Shown: positions 17,211 to 27,248 of the stretch, in pieces
How the letters are laid out: each line of letters starts with the position of its first letter
How positions within the stretch are numbered: position 1 is the first letter of the stretch
Source of the DNA: Halomonas dongshanensis
Lineage (GTDB): Bacteria > Pseudomonadota > Gammaproteobacteria > Pseudomonadales > Halomonadaceae
NCBI RefSeq assembly: GCF_024790395.1
Contig: NZ_JAJISC010000003.1
Location: forward strand, 310,001-374,000
Length of the DNA stretch: 64,000 nucleotides
Direction of reading: 5' to 3'
Position numbers and translations under genes: made by a program
The notes under the pieces: model-generated
Seen by the model: only the letters and a program-made list of their open reading frames with translations
Told to the model about the DNA's origin: nothing
Database searches by the model: none

Positions 17211-18395
17211 TTAAGCGCGGGCAGCCAGGGCGCGCATGGCGCGCTCGATGCCGTCGAGGGTCATCGGGTACATGCGCGCTTCGAGTAGCTCTGCGATCAT
17301 CGTCGTCGAATGGGTGTAGCGCCAGGAGTGCTCTGGGGTCGGGTTGAGCCATGCCAGGCGGGGGAAGGCGTCACTGAGGCGTTTGAGCCAAACGCCGCCG
17401 GGCTCGGCGTTGAAGTGCTCGACGCTGCCGCCGGGGTGGCTGATCTCGTAGGGCGACATGGCGGCATCGCCCACGATGATGACCTGATAGTCGGCACCAT
17501 AGGTGTTGAGCACGTCATGGGTGGCGATGCGTTCGTCAAACCGGCGATGATTGTGGCGCCAAACGTGCTCGTAGAGGCAGTTGTGAAAGTAGAAGTGCTC
17601 TAGGTGCTTGAACTCGGCGCGGGCAGCGCTGAACAACTCCTCGCAAATGCGCACGTGATCGTCCATCGAGCCACCCACATCGAGAAACAGCAACAGCTTC
17701 ACGGCGTTGTGTCGCTCCGGGCGCATGCGCACGTTCAAAAGCCCCGCATCGCGCGCCGTGGCACGGATGGTAGCGTCGATGTCGAACTCTTCAACGGCCC
17801 CTTCGCGGGCGAACTTACGCAGCCGCCGTAGCGCCATTTTGAGATTACGGGTGCCCAGCATCAGGCTGTCATCGTAGTCGCGAAAGCGCCGCTCGTCCCA
17901 CACCTTCACCGCGCGCCGCTGGCGCGAGCCTTCCTGGCCGATACGAATGCCTTCGGGGTTGTAGCCGTAAGCGCCGAAGGGGCTGGTGCCGCCCGTGCCA
18001 ATCCACTTGTTGCCGCCCGCGTGGCGCTCCTGTTGCTCCTTAAGCCGCGCCTTGACGGTCTCTATCAGCGCCTCTAGCCCGCCTAGCGCGGCGATGTTGG
18101 CTTTCTCTTCATCGCTTAGCCACTTCTCGAATTCACGGCGCAGCCACTCGTCGGGAATCAGGGCATCGAGGTCGCTGCCAAGCTCGCCCACGCCCTTGAG
18201 CCAGTGGCCAAAAGCGCGGTCGAAACGATCAAAGTGGCGCTCGTCCTTGACCATGATGGTGCGCGCTAGCTGATAGAACGCCTCGGTATCGGCGAAGGCC
18301 AGACCGTGGTCGAGCGCGGCGTGTAAATCCAGCAGCTCACGAAGCGATACCGGCACCCCAGCGCGCCGCAGCGTATCGAAAAAGCCGAGCAGCAT
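17211..18395 (-). CDS. VWA-domain protein, CoxE-like
   Basis: A 394-residue protein with a C-terminal von Willebrand A domain. The metal-site (MIDAS) motif is LDVGGSMDDH, in the conserved DxGxS pattern, followed by IIVGDAAMSPYEI. The N-terminal half is charged and alpha-helical. Proteins of this type work with MoxR AAA+ ATPases as chaperone pairs that mature or insert metal centres into partner enzymes. The moxR gene lies 2 bp upstream on the same strand, so the pair is translationally coupled. No client oxidase or dehydrogenase gene is adjacent. Confidence 0.87.
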   Translation of the reverse strand: MLLGFFDTLRRAGVPVSLRELLDLHAALDHGLAFADTEAFYQLARTIMVKDERHFDRFDRAFGHWLKGVGELGSDLDALIPDEWLRREFEKWLSDEEKANIAALGGLEALIETVKARLKEQQERHAGGNKWIGTGGTSPFGAYGYNPEGIRIGQEGSRQRRAVKVWDERRFRDYDDSLMLGTRNLKMALRRLRKFAREGAVEEFDIDATIRATARDAGLLNVRMRPERHNAVKLLLFLDVGGSMDDHVRICEELFSAARAEFKHLEHFYFHNCLYEHVWRHNHRRFDERIATHDVLNTYGADYQVIIVGDAAMSPYEISHPGGSVEHFNAEPGGVWLKRLSDAFPRLAWLNPTPEHSWRYTHSTTMIAELLEARMYPMTLDGIERAMRALAARA

Positions 18396-18397
18396 GG

Positions 18398-19243
18398 TTA
18401 GCGCCCTTGGCGGCGAAGCATGAACGCTAGGCGTTCGAGCAGGTGGGTGTCTTGCTCGTTTTTGATCAACGCACCTGCTAATGGCGGCAGCGCCTCGTTG
18501 GGCTCTGGCGAATGCAGCGTCTCTTGAGCGAGTTCGTCGGCAAGCAAAAGTTTCAACCAGTCGATTAGCTCTGAGGTCGAAGGCTTTTTCTTGAGCCCGG
18601 GCGCCTCGCGCAGGTCGAAAAAGATCTCCAACGCGGCATTGACCAAACGCGGCGCGAGGCCTGGGTAGTGAACGTCAATGATCGCTTGCAGGGTATCGCG
18701 GTCGGGAAAGGCGATGTAGTGAAAAAAGCAGCGGCGCAGAAAGGCATCGGGCAGCTCTTTTTCGTTGTTGGAGGTGATGATGATGATGGGGCGATGGCGA
18801 GCGCGTACCGTTTGATCGGTCTCGTAGACGTAGAACTCCATCCGATCCAGCTCTTGGAGCAGGTCGTTAGGAAACTCGATATCGGCCTTGTCGATCTCGT
18901 CGATCAGAAGTACGACGCGTTTCTCGGCGCTGAACGCCTCCCACAGCTTGCCGGGCTTGATGTAGTTGGCCACGTTCTCCACCCCGTCGATGCCAAGCTG
19001 CGAATCACGCAGGCGGCTCACGGCGTCGTACTCGTAAAGCCCCTGAGCCGCTTTGGTGGTGGATTTGACGTGCCAGGTGACGAGCTGCGTATCCAACGAG
19101 GTGGCGAGCTCTTCGGCCAGCAACGTTTTACCAGTGCCGGGCTCGCCTTTGATCAGCAGCGGGCGTTCGAGAAGAATGGCGGCGTTCACCGCCTGTTTGA
19201 GCGCATCGGTGGCCACGTAGTGGGCCGTGGAATCGAATGCCAT
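18398..19243 (-). CDS. MoxR-family AAA+ ATPase
   Basis: A 281-residue ATPase with Walker A GEPGTGKT, Walker B VVLLIDEIDKAD, sensor 1 IIITSNNEKELPDAFLRRCFFHYI (arginine finger included) and a helical lid from about residue 190. MoxR proteins act with VWA partners in assembling or activating enzymes. The VWA gene begins 2 bp downstream. The ATG has a GAGGC site. Third-position GC is high, as in core genes. Confidence 0.9.
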   Translation of the reverse strand: MAFDSTAHYVATDALKQAVNAAILLERPLLIKGEPGTGKTLLAEELATSLDTQLVTWHVKSTTKAAQGLYEYDAVSRLRDSQLGIDGVENVANYIKPGKLWEAFSAEKRVVLLIDEIDKADIEFPNDLLQELDRMEFYVYETDQTVRARHRPIIIITSNNEKELPDAFLRRCFFHYIAFPDRDTLQAIIDVHYPGLAPRLVNAALEIFFDLREAPGLKKKPSTSELIDWLKLLLADELAQETLHSPEPNEALPPLAGALIKNEQDTHLLERLAFMLRRQGR

Positions 19244-19349
19244 GTAAAAGCCTCGGCTGGCGATGACGGAAACGAAGAGTGAATACGGCGATAACGGCTG
19301 AATTCAAACGAGTGTACGTCAGGGCTGTGGCGAGGCCAAACGCACGCGC

Positions 19350-21320
19350 TCAGCTTTGCCGATGGGGTGGAACGATGTTTTGGCGCTTCATTTGACGGTA
19401 AATGGTGGGGCGCGAGACGCCGAGAAGCCTTGCTACAGCGCTGACGTTCCAGCGCTGCTGATGGAGCAGCACGGCCAGTGCGTGTGATTCGGTAGATACC
19501 TCATCGGGTTCGAGGCGGGGCTTAGTGATGCGCTGACTCAAGCAGCGCTCGGGCAGGTCGTTGACGGTGATCTCGTTGCCGTCGGCGATCATCAGCGCAA
19601 AGGCCAAGGCATTTTTCAACTCGCGGATATTACCGGGCCAAGAGTAGGCCAGTAGGGCGCTCATGGCATCGGCGCGAAGCGAGGGCGCGGGTCTATCGTC
19701 TGCGCGTTCGGCCACGAGATCGTCGAACACACGGCGAATGAGCTGGTGCTGGTCGGCGCGCTCGCGTAGGGCGGGTAGGCTTAGCTGCGCACCGTTCAAA
19801 CGGTAATAGAGATCCTCCCGAAATGCTCCTTGCGCGACCAGCGTATCGATATGCCGGTGGGTGGCGGTAATGATGCGAATATCGACTTTGCACGGCGCCT
19901 GAGCGCCGAGGGGCACCACTTCGCGCTCGGCAATCACGCGCAAAAGACGCGTTTGCAGTGCCAGTGGCATATCCCCGATCTCATCGAGAAACAGCGTGCC
20001 CCCATCGGCCTTGGCGATCAGCCCGCGCATGCCTTTTGGATGCCCGCCAGTGAAGGCACCGGGCGCGTAACCGAACAGTTCGCTTTCGATCAACGCCTCG
20101 GGAATTGCGGCGCAGTTGACCGCGACGAAGGGCGCATGACGGCGCTGGCTGCTGTCGTGCAGCGCTCGAGCCACCACCTCTTTTCCGGTCCCCGTTTCTC
20201 CGCTGATGAGCACGTTCACAGTGGTTTCATCGCACAGACGCAGGGCCAGGCGCTGGACGTTGCGAATGGCTGGGTCGTCGGCACCCAGGCGCGCGAGCGG
20301 GGCGGGCAGCGAGGCAGCGCTGACTTTGGCGGCTTCGCGCGGTGCCCGCTTGAGTTCCAGCAGACTGACGAAGTAAGTGGTGTCGTTTGCGCGGGCGCGA
20401 AAGGCGCAGAGCTTATCGAAATGGGCGCGGTTGATGGCGAGGATGTCGGCAATCTCGCCATCGAAGAGGGCGTCCAGCGAGAGCTGCAGCGTGTTCGACC
20501 AAGAGGGCCAGCGCTGTTGGTGGGCGCTAATGAGCCTGCGTCCTACGCTATTGGCGGCGATGATGCGGCCGCTCTCCTCGAGGGCGATCAGGCCGCGGCC
20601 GTTGACGTGGACGAACTCGCGTGCGGTATCAAAGCGAATGACCAGCGTGTCGCGGTAGCGCTGGAGAAAGTAGGCATCCTCGATCATGCGCGCATAGAGC
20701 GTCACCAGCGAAAGCCCGAAGTTCTGGCTTTCGCTGGCTTTGGGCGAGTTCAGCGCCGAGATGTCCAGCACCGCCATCATGTTGCCGTGTGGGTCGCAAA
20801 TGGGCGCGGCCGTGCAGGTCAGGGCAATGTGCGAGGCGTCGAAGTGCTCTTGGCGATGGCAGATGATAGCCTCCCCATCGTGCAGGCAGGTACCGACTGC
20901 ACAGGTACCGGCAAAGCGCTCGTTCCAGTCGGCGCCAAGGTACAGCCCCGCGCGGCGCAGCGCCGCATCTTGACCTGGGTCGCCGCGAAACTCGACGGTA
21001 ATACCGCGGCAATCGGCTAGCAGCAGCACATAGTTCAGCCGCGCGATTTGGCTATAGAGCTGCTCGACGCCGGCGCGGGCGACGTTGAGCAACTCATCCA
21101 CGGCATCGCGATGTTCGATGAGCGTGTGATGCGGCACTACGCGCGCCGGGCGCGGCTGGGTGGGGTCGAGCTTGTACTCATTGAGGCAGCGCAGCCAAGA
21201 GCGTTGGATGGTCGGATTGACGTCTTGCGCCGCTACCTGAGCGTTCGTGTCGAGCCGAGCCAAACGTTCGATGTGCTGGCGCTGGTCGCGGTGCAAATGA
21301 TGCGGGGCGGCGATGGACAT
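19350..21320 (-). CDS. Sigma-54-dependent activator, AcoR-like
   Basis: A 656-residue enhancer-binding protein. Residues up to about 330 hold a GAF-type sensory region ([17 protein letters not shown]), then an AAA+ domain with Walker A GETGTGKE, Walker [12 protein letters not shown] and the arginine-finger region [11 protein letters not shown], and finally a Fis-type HTH ([22 protein letters not shown]). The loop that touches sigma-54 reads GAFTGG instead of the usual GAFTGA. It is divergent from a monooxygenase gene that has a sigma-54 promoter and palindromic upstream sites, so it most likely activates that gene in response to its substrate. An upstream GTG at 21332 is the alternative start. 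Confidence 0.9.
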   Translation of the reverse strand: MSIAAPHHLHRDQRQHIERLARLDTNAQVAAQDVNPTIQRSWLRCLNEYKLDPTQPRPARVVPHHTLIEHRDAVDELLNVARAGVEQLYSQIARLNYVLLLADCRGITVEFRGDPGQDAALRRAGLYLGADWNERFAGTCAVGTCLHDGEAIICHRQEHFDASHIALTCTAAPICDPHGNMMAVLDISALNSPKASESQNFGLSLVTLYARMIEDAYFLQRYRDTLVIRFDTAREFVHVNGRGLIALEESGRIIAANSVGRRLISAHQQRWPSWSNTLQLSLDALFDGEIADILAINRAHFDKLCAFRARANDTTYFVSLLELKRAPREAAKVSAASLPAPLARLGADDPAIRNVQRLALRLCDETTVNVLISGETGTGKEVVARALHDSSQRRHAPFVAVNCAAIPEALIESELFGYAPGAFTGGHPKGMRGLIAKADGGTLFLDEIGDMPLALQTRLLRVIAEREVVPLGAQAPCKVDIRIITATHRHIDTLVAQGAFREDLYYRLNGAQLSLPALRERADQHQLIRRVFDDLVAERADDRPAPSLRADAMSALLAYSWPGNIRELKNALAFALMIADGNEITVNDLPERCLSQRITKPRLEPDEVSTESHALAVLLHQQRWNVSAVARLLGVSRPTIYRQMKRQNIVPPHRQS

Positions 21321-21390
21321 GGCGTTACTCACGGCTGGGTGTCGTTTGACGACGTGTTGTTGTTGCTTTCAGCCTATGCGCTGGGGCAGG

Positions 21391-21459
21391 GGTGTCAACG
21401 CGTAGCGTTACACCCTTAGTCGAGCGTTACAGCTGTAACGCGGGTGTGTGACAGCTGTT
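21391..21459. promoter_or_regulatory. Palindromic upstream activator sites
   Basis: Three related dyads lie here: GGGTGT...ACACCC (21391-21416) around an AACGC/GCGTT core, the perfect palindrome GCGTTACAGCTGTAACGC (21425-21442), and a weaker copy centred on ACAGCTGT (21452-21459). They lie about 105-175 bp upstream of the -24 element at 21564, the usual place for an enhancer-binding protein. Confidence 0.75.
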
Positions 21460-21563
21460 GCATCATCGCCCTATAAACCCAGTCTGATCGCGCTCTGGGC
21501 GGTGCAGTCAGCCACGCGTGTTTCTCTTTTGGAATAGCGGTTTAGCTCTTTTTTGTCCGTTTT

Positions 21564-21578
21564 TGGCACGCTGGCTGC
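21564..21578 (+). promoter_or_regulatory. Sigma-54 (-24/-12) promoter of the monooxygenase gene
   Basis: TGGCACG (21564-21570), 4 nt, then CTGC (21575-21578): the GG and GC pairs are at exactly the required spacing. The start of transcription would be near 21590, about 40 nt before the ATG. Confidence 0.85.
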
Positions 21579-21628
21579 TTAGGGCTTGTGGCACGTCGAC
21601 AACAATAACCGTGAACGGAGTACGCGAC

Positions 21629-23434
21629 ATGACACGAGAAAATGCCACGACCCCTACCGCCATCGTCGAGCACTGGCTAAAACAGCTCGATACCGCGCTG
21701 CAGGCCCAGGACATTCCCGCCGCACTCGCGCTGTTTGGCGAGGAGTGCTACTGGCGCGACTTTCTTGCCTTTACTTGGAACCTCAAGACTTGCGAAGGCA
21801 AGTCCGAGATCGAGGCAATGCTAGCCGCCACGCTCGCGCGCACCCAGCCTGCGCGCTGGCGTATCGAGGGCGAGGCCAACGGCGATGCGGATAGTTGCGA
21901 AGCCTGGTTTACCTTTGCCACTAACATCGCCAGCGGCAAAGGCTACCTACGTTTGAAGCAGGGTAAGTGCTGGACACTTCTGACCACCATGCAAGAGCTG
22001 GATGCGTTTCCCGAACCGAGCAACGGCCTTCGCCCGCGAGGGGCCGAGCACGGTGCCAACAAGGCGCGCGAAACCTGGCTTGAAGCGCGCGAGCGCGAGG
22101 CCGCCGAGCTAGGATACAGTCGCCAGCCCTATTGTCTCGTCGTGGGCGGCGGCCAGGGCGGCATCGGTTTGGGTGCTCGGCTCAAGCAGATGGGCGTGTC
22201 GACGCTGATTATCGACCGCCATGCGCGCCCAGGCGATGCCTGGCGCAAACGCTACAAATCGCTCTGCCTGCATGATCCGGTCTGGTACGACCATCTACCG
22301 TACATTCCCTTTCCCGATAACTGGCCGGTGTTTGCGCCCAAGGACAAGGTGGGCGATTGGCTTGAGATGTATACCAGGGTGATGGAGCTCGATTACTGGG
22401 GCTCGACCGAATGCCGCAGCGCCCGTTTCGATGAGCAGGCCAAGGAGTGGGTCGTCGAGGTAATGCGCGACGGCGAAGCGCTGACGCTGCGCCCCAAACA
22501 GTTGATCATGGCGACCGGTATGTCAGGCATTCCCAACGTACCGCATTTCCCCGGTGCAGAGCGCTTTGAAGGCGAGCAGCAACATTCGAGCCAGCACTCG
22601 GGCCCTGACGCCTATGCGGGTAAGAAGTGCGTTATCGTGGGGTCTAACAATTCAGCGCACGATATCGCCGCTGCACTATGGGAGCATGACGCCGATGTGA
22701 CCATGCTGCAACGCTCATCGACGCATATCGTCAAATCGGATTCCCTTATGCAGGAGGCGCTCGGGCCGCTCTACTCGGAGGAGGCCGTGGCTAAGGGGAT
22801 TACGCACGATAAAGCCGATTTGCTATTTGCCTCGATTCCCTATCGGCTACTGCCCGATTTTCAGCGCCCAGCCTTCGATACCATTCGTAAGCGAGATGCC
22901 GCGTTCTATCGCAAGCTCGAAGCGGCGGGCTTTCTGCTCGACTTCGGCGACGATGATTCGGGACTGTTTCTCAAGTACCTGCGCCGTGGCTCGGGCTACT
23001 ACATCGATGTAGGCGCCTGCGAGTTGATCGCCAATGGCGATATCAAACTGCGCAGTAACGTAGGTATCGAGTGCATCAACGCACGCTCGGTTACCTTGAC
23101 CGACGGCACTGAGCTTCCAGCCGACTTGATCGTCTATGCCACCGGATACGGCTCGATGAATGGCTGGGCGGCGCAGCTGATCTCGCAAGAGGTAGCCGAC
23201 AAAGTGGGCAAGTGTTGGGGTATGGGCTCGAATACCACCAAGGATCCCGGCCCTTGGGAAGGTGAACTTCGCAATATGTGGAAACCTACCCAGCAAGAAG
23301 GGCTTTGGTTCCATGGCGGCAACCTGCATCAGTCGCGCCACTATTCCCACTATCTCGCCCTGCAGATGAAGGCTCGTATGGAGGGGATCGATACGCCTGT
23401 CTACGGCCTTCAAAAGGTGCACCACTTAGCCTAA
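21629..23434 (+). CDS. Flavin-containing monooxygenase with N-terminal SnoaL-like domain
   Basis: A 601-residue FAD/NADPH oxidoreductase. Residues 1 to about 140 resemble a SnoaL/NTF2-like domain. The FAD Rossmann motif VVGGGQGGIGLGARL is near residue 171, a second nucleotide motif IVGSNNSAHDIAAAL near 337, and ATGMSGIPNVPHFPG and YATGYGS mark the FMO fold. The fingerprint FEGEQQHSSQH has the FxGxxxH core but ends in His where Baeyer-Villiger enzymes have Trp. The ATG at 21629 has a GGAG site. Expression is predicted to be sigma-54-dependent and driven by the divergent AcoR-like activator. The substrate is unknown. Confidence 0.87.
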   Translation: MTRENATTPTAIVEHWLKQLDTALQAQDIPAALALFGEECYWRDFLAFTWNLKTCEGKSEIEAMLAATLARTQPARWRIEGEANGDADSCEAWFTFATNIASGKGYLRLKQGKCWTLLTTMQELDAFPEPSNGLRPRGAEHGANKARETWLEAREREAAELGYSRQPYCLVVGGGQGGIGLGARLKQMGVSTLIIDRHARPGDAWRKRYKSLCLHDPVWYDHLPYIPFPDNWPVFAPKDKVGDWLEMYTRVMELDYWGSTECRSARFDEQAKEWVVEVMRDGEALTLRPKQLIMATGMSGIPNVPHFPGAERFEGEQQHSSQHSGPDAYAGKKCVIVGSNNSAHDIAAALWEHDADVTMLQRSSTHIVKSDSLMQEALGPLYSEEAVAKGITHDKADLLFASIPYRLLPDFQRPAFDTIRKRDAAFYRKLEAAGFLLDFGDDDSGLFLKYLRRGSGYYIDVGACELIANGDIKLRSNVGIECINARSVTLTDGTELPADLIVYATGYGSMNGWAAQLISQEVADKVGKCWGMGSNTTKDPGPWEGELRNMWKPTQQEGLWFHGGNLHQSRHYSHYLALQMKARMEGIDTPVYGLQKVHHLA

Positions 23435-23458
23435 ACGTGTGAAGTCTCCCTAGCATCC

Positions 23459-23493
23459 GCGCCTCTTACGCTTCCTTCCAGCGTAAGAGGCGC
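23459..23493 (+). terminator. Strong stem-loop after the monooxygenase gene
   Basis: A perfect 13-bp stem, GCGCCTCTTACGC (23459-23471) with GCGTAAGAGGCGC (23481-23493) and a 9-nt loop. There is no T run after it, so termination efficiency is uncertain. Confidence 0.6.
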
Positions 23494-23685
23494 AGTGTGT
23501 CATCTTCGCGTTATCAGCCTGTTTCATCCTCATCTTGAACATTTTACTGGTAGTTTTCTCGCTACACTGTCAGTGATGTCTTCGCACACGTCTTCACACT
23601 AACGGCGTGCTTTACTGCCTTGCTAGGCCGCATTTACAGGGTCTTATGGGCTCGCGTCCTCTATACCGATCAGGCGTCTTGAACC

Positions 23686-26600
23686 ATGAAGCTACTCGTT
23701 AACATCGCGCGGCCACGGCTCCTACTTTTCAGCGTTCTTGCTGGGCTAGGTATCCTCGGCAACATGGTGCAGGTGTCGATCCTGTTCAACGTCTATTTCG
23801 TGTTCGGCTCCGTAGCGGTGCTGTTGGCAGTCGTGTGGCTCGGGTTTTGGCCTGCGCTTGGCGTGGGTGCTATCACGAGCCTCTACACCTATCTCATTTG
23901 GGACAATGAGGTCACCGTTTTGGTCTACCTCCTTGAAGCGAGCGTAGTGGCGTGGCTGTTTCACTACCGGGTCAAGAACCTGATCATTGCCAGCTTGCTT
24001 TACTGGCTATTCATTGCCCCACCGCTGGACTTCCTATTGCTTCCCAGTATTAAAGCGTGGAGCTGGGAGCTTACCCAACTGGTGTACCTCAAGCAGGCGA
24101 TCAACGGCATTCTCTGTGCCGTAATCGCAACCGGCGTGCTCATCGTGGTGGGATTGATGAAGCCTAAATTCCTGCCCGCCGTCGATTCGTTGCTTTCGCT
24201 TCGCCATCTACTTTTTTGCGCGCTCTTGTCGGTCACCTTGCTGGCCGGTATCCCGCCGGTACTCTACGACAGCCATTCGATGAGTCGGGGCCAGCAAGAG
24301 TTAATCCAGGAGCGGCTGACGCTCTATAGCCGCCAAATGGCCGATTATATCGAGGGTGGGCAGCCTTTGGAGGCGCTTTCGAGTGTATCTAGAGACGATG
24401 TGAGTTATGCCGTACTCGATGCCCAGGGTAACGTCGTAGCGCAACTGGGTGAGCTTGAAAGCCTTTCATCGAGTGGTGATACGCAGCGGCATGTACTTAA
24501 CGAGCGAACGGCGCTGCTCGTGCCCAATCATATCGACAGTGCTAGCGAGCGCTGGCTGGCGAGTCGCTATCTTATGGAGACCGCGCTTGGCAGCGGTGCG
24601 GCAGGCGGGCAATTGCGAGTCGAAATGTCGGCCGCTTCTTCAGTGCAGGAGATGGAAGCACACCGGACGACACTACTTTTGATGCTCGCTGGGGTGTTGG
24701 TACTGGGTATTTTGACGGCGATTGGGTTGAGCCGCCTGATGACGCGGCCGCTGCGTGAGCTGGGCCGCGTGGGTGAGCGCATCAATCAGCAGATCGCCAG
24801 TGGCGAACCGCTCGTGCTACCAACGAGTCGTGTGGTGGAGTTTCAGCAGCTAGCGAGCTTACTCGAGCGGATGAGCCTAGATTTGAGCGGCACTTTCAAT
24901 GCGCTGCGTCGTACGCAGGCAAGCCTGGAAGATCAGGTGCGCCAACGCACCCAGGCATTGGCGAGTAGCAATAACCTACTCACCTCGGTGCTGGATGGCG
25001 CCACCGACTTCGCCATTATCGCCTCTGATCTCGAAGGGCGTATTACGCTATTCAATCGCGGTGCTGAAAACATGCTGGGATATACGGCGGAGCAGGCGAT
25101 AGGGCAACAGGTAGCCGAACTACTTCACGATCCCGTTGAGCTAAATCGTCGCCAAGCCGAGCTCGAAGCCCAACTGCGCCGTCCGGTCGAGATCATCGAG
25201 ATGTTCACCAATGAGAGCGTGGTAACGCGACCCGAGGCACGTGAGTGGCACTACGTTAGGTGCAATGGTGAACAGGTGCCGGTGAAGGTGATGGTATCGA
25301 GTATTCATGCACCCACAGGCGAGGTTAGTGGCTACGTTGGCATCGCCGAGGACATTCGCGAATCCAAACGGATCGACACGATGAAGCGGGAGTTCATTTC
25401 AACGGTGAGCCATGAGTTGCGCACGCCGCTTACGTCGATCAGCGGGGCGCTTGGCATGATTTCGGGCGGGGTGCTGGGTAAGGTGCCTGAGACCGTGCAG
25501 CACATGGTGGGTATCGCGCACAAGAACAGCCTGCGGTTGACGCACTTGATCAACGATCTATTGGATATCGAAAAGATCGCCGTGGGACGTCTGGTATTCG
25601 ATATGCAGCGGCAGCGCTTAGCGCCGCTGCTCGAAGCCTCGATCAGCGAGAACCAGCTCTACCGCGCCGAGCGCAACGTCAATTTAGTGCTGACTAATCC
25701 GCATCCCGAGTTCGAGGTCGTGCTCGATGCCCAACGTTTTCAGCAGGTGATGGCGAACCTGCTCTCCAATGCGGTTAAGTTCTCACCCGAGGAGAGCGAG
25801 GTTGCCATCGAAGTGACGCAGGAGAACGATCACGTGGTCATCGCCGTACGCGATTGTGGCAGCGGCATTCCCGAGGCGTTCAAGGCGCGCATCTTCGACC
25901 GTTTTTCCCAAGTAGATGGCTCTGATTCGCGCGCCAAAGGTGGCACAGGGCTGGGGCTTGCCATCACCCGCGAGCTGGTGCGCCACATGAACGGGGAGAT
26001 TGGGTTTGAGAGCGAGGAGGGCAAAGGAAGTCGGTTCTGGGTGAGCTTTCCTATCGTGCCCATGCCCGGCCAAGTGCCGCCCAGCGTACGCCCAAACGAT
26101 GCCCGCGATCACGTGCTCGTGGTCGATGACGATGCCGATGTGTGTGGCGTACTCGGCGCGATGATGACCCAGGCGGGCTATATCGTCGATGTGGCAAGCG
26201 ATGGCGCCACGGCGCTTGAGTGCATCGAGCGCCAACGCTACGGCGCCGTTACCGTGGATATTGGCTTGCCCGACATGAGTGGCTTCGAGCTGATTCGATG
26301 CCTGCGCGAAAAGCTCGATGAGCGCGAGGTGGCACTCGTCGTGATCAGCGGTCGCGTGGTCGATGGCGAAGTGCGTTTGCAGGAGTGCGTGGACGATGTC
26401 ATCTGGCTGATGAAACCAGTGGCCGAGCAGCCACTTTTGAGCGCAATTACCCAGGCGCTCGAAGAGCGTCAGGTCTCGACACAGACACGCCCACGGGTAC
26501 TCCATGTGGAGGACGATGGTGACTTGCACCAGGTGATTCGGACGATGCTTTCCGCCTACGCCGATGTCGATCATGCGGGCAGTTTAACCCAAGCCAAAGC

Positions 26601-26841
26601 CTGCCTACGCCAAGCGCGGTATACTACGGTGTTACTCGACATCCGCCTGCCCGATGGTTTGGGCTGGAGCCTGCTCGACGAAATTCGCACGCGCGAACCC
26701 CAGGCACAAGTCGTGATTCTTTCAGGCTATCCGGTGGGGGGCGAGGAGCAAACGAAAGTCGAGTCGGTGCTGATGAAATCGCGTATTACCCCTGAGCAGT
26801 TGTTACTCACGCTCGAGCAGCGCGCCTCATTCACTTCTTGA
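23686..26841 (+). CDS. Hybrid sensor histidine kinase with two receiver domains
   Basis: A 1051-residue membrane kinase. The first 200 residues hold about six to seven hydrophobic segments, then an extracytoplasmic stretch, another helix (about 330-355), HAMP, a coiled coil, a PAS domain (about 430-560), a HisKA domain with His576 (STVSHELRTPL) and an HATPase domain (NLLSNAVKF, GTGLGLAI). Two receivers follow, with predicted phosphorylation at Asp858 and Asp985. Two receivers and no HPt point to a relay through the HPt protein encoded two genes downstream. The ligand cannot be inferred. The next gene begins 26 bp later, so all three genes are likely co-transcribed. Confidence 0.9.
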   Translation: MKLLVNIARPRLLLFSVLAGLGILGNMVQVSILFNVYFVFGSVAVLLAVVWLGFWPALGVGAITSLYTYLIWDNEVTVLVYLLEASVVAWLFHYRVKNLIIASLLYWLFIAPPLDFLLLPSIKAWSWELTQLVYLKQAINGILCAVIATGVLIVVGLMKPKFLPAVDSLLSLRHLLFCALLSVTLLAGIPPVLYDSHSMSRGQQELIQERLTLYSRQMADYIEGGQPLEALSSVSRDDVSYAVLDAQGNVVAQLGELESLSSSGDTQRHVLNERTALLVPNHIDSASERWLASRYLMETALGSGAAGGQLRVEMSAASSVQEMEAHRTTLLLMLAGVLVLGILTAIGLSRLMTRPLRELGRVGERINQQIASGEPLVLPTSRVVEFQQLASLLERMSLDLSGTFNALRRTQASLEDQVRQRTQALASSNNLLTSVLDGATDFAIIASDLEGRITLFNRGAENMLGYTAEQAIGQQVAELLHDPVELNRRQAELEAQLRRPVEIIEMFTNESVVTRPEAREWHYVRCNGEQVPVKVMVSSIHAPTGEVSGYVGIAEDIRESKRIDTMKREFISTVSHELRTPLTSISGALGMISGGVLGKVPETVQHMVGIAHKNSLRLTHLINDLLDIEKIAVGRLVFDMQRQRLAPLLEASISENQLYRAERNVNLVLTNPHPEFEVVLDAQRFQQVMANLLSNAVKFSPEESEVAIEVTQENDHVVIAVRDCGSGIPEAFKARIFDRFSQVDGSDSRAKGGTGLGLAITRELVRHMNGEIGFESEEGKGSRFWVSFPIVPMPGQVPPSVRPNDARDHVLVVDDDADVCGVLGAMMTQAGYIVDVASDGATALECIERQRYGAVTVDIGLPDMSGFELIRCLREKLDEREVALVVISGRVVDGEVRLQECVDDVIWLMKPVAEQPLLSAITQALEERQVSTQTRPRVLHVEDDGDLHQVIRTMLSAYADVDHAGSLTQAKACLRQARYTTVLLDIRLPDGLGWSLLDEIRTREPQAQVVILSGYPVGGEEQTKVESVLMKSRITPEQLLLTLEQRASFTS

Positions 26842-26867
26842 TTCGCTCACGACACGATGGAAACGCA

Positions 26868-27248
26868 ATGAGCCTACAGCGCATTCTCTATGTAGAAGAT
26901 GACTCGGATATTCAAGCCGTTGCCAAGTTAGCGCTGGAGGTCGTCGGCGGCTTTAGCGTCAAAGTCTGCGCCTCGGGCGAGCAGGCGCTAGCTGAAGCGG
27001 TGGCGTTTGATCCTCAGCTGATTTTGCTAGACGTCATGATGCCGGGAATGGACGGGCCCAGTACGCTAAAAGGATTGCGCGAACTACCTGAGCTTGCCCA
27101 CGTGCCGGTGGCGTTCATGACCGCCAAGGCACAGCCGCAAGAGATCGAGCAGCTAGTCGCACTGGGGGCCAGCTGCGTGATTCCCAAGCCCTTCGATCCC
27201 ATGACGCTGTCCAGTCAAGTCACTCGGATATGGGAAAGCACGCAATGA
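26868..27248 (+). CDS. Single-domain response regulator
   Basis: A 126-residue stand-alone receiver: acidic pair VEDDSD at the start, phospho-acceptor Asp55 (LLDVMMPGMDG), Thr in FMTAK and Lys in IPKPFDP. With no output domain it probably shuttles phosphate or controls the relay by competition. The ATG at 26868 (GGAA upstream) is preferred to an in-frame TTG at 26838. Its stop overlaps the next gene's start (ATGA at 27245-27248), so translation is coupled. Confidence 0.88.
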   Translation: MSLQRILYVEDDSDIQAVAKLALEVVGGFSVKVCASGEQALAEAVAFDPQLILLDVMMPGMDGPSTLKGLRELPELAHVPVAFMTAKAQPQEIEQLVALGASCVIPKPFDPMTLSSQVTRIWESTQ

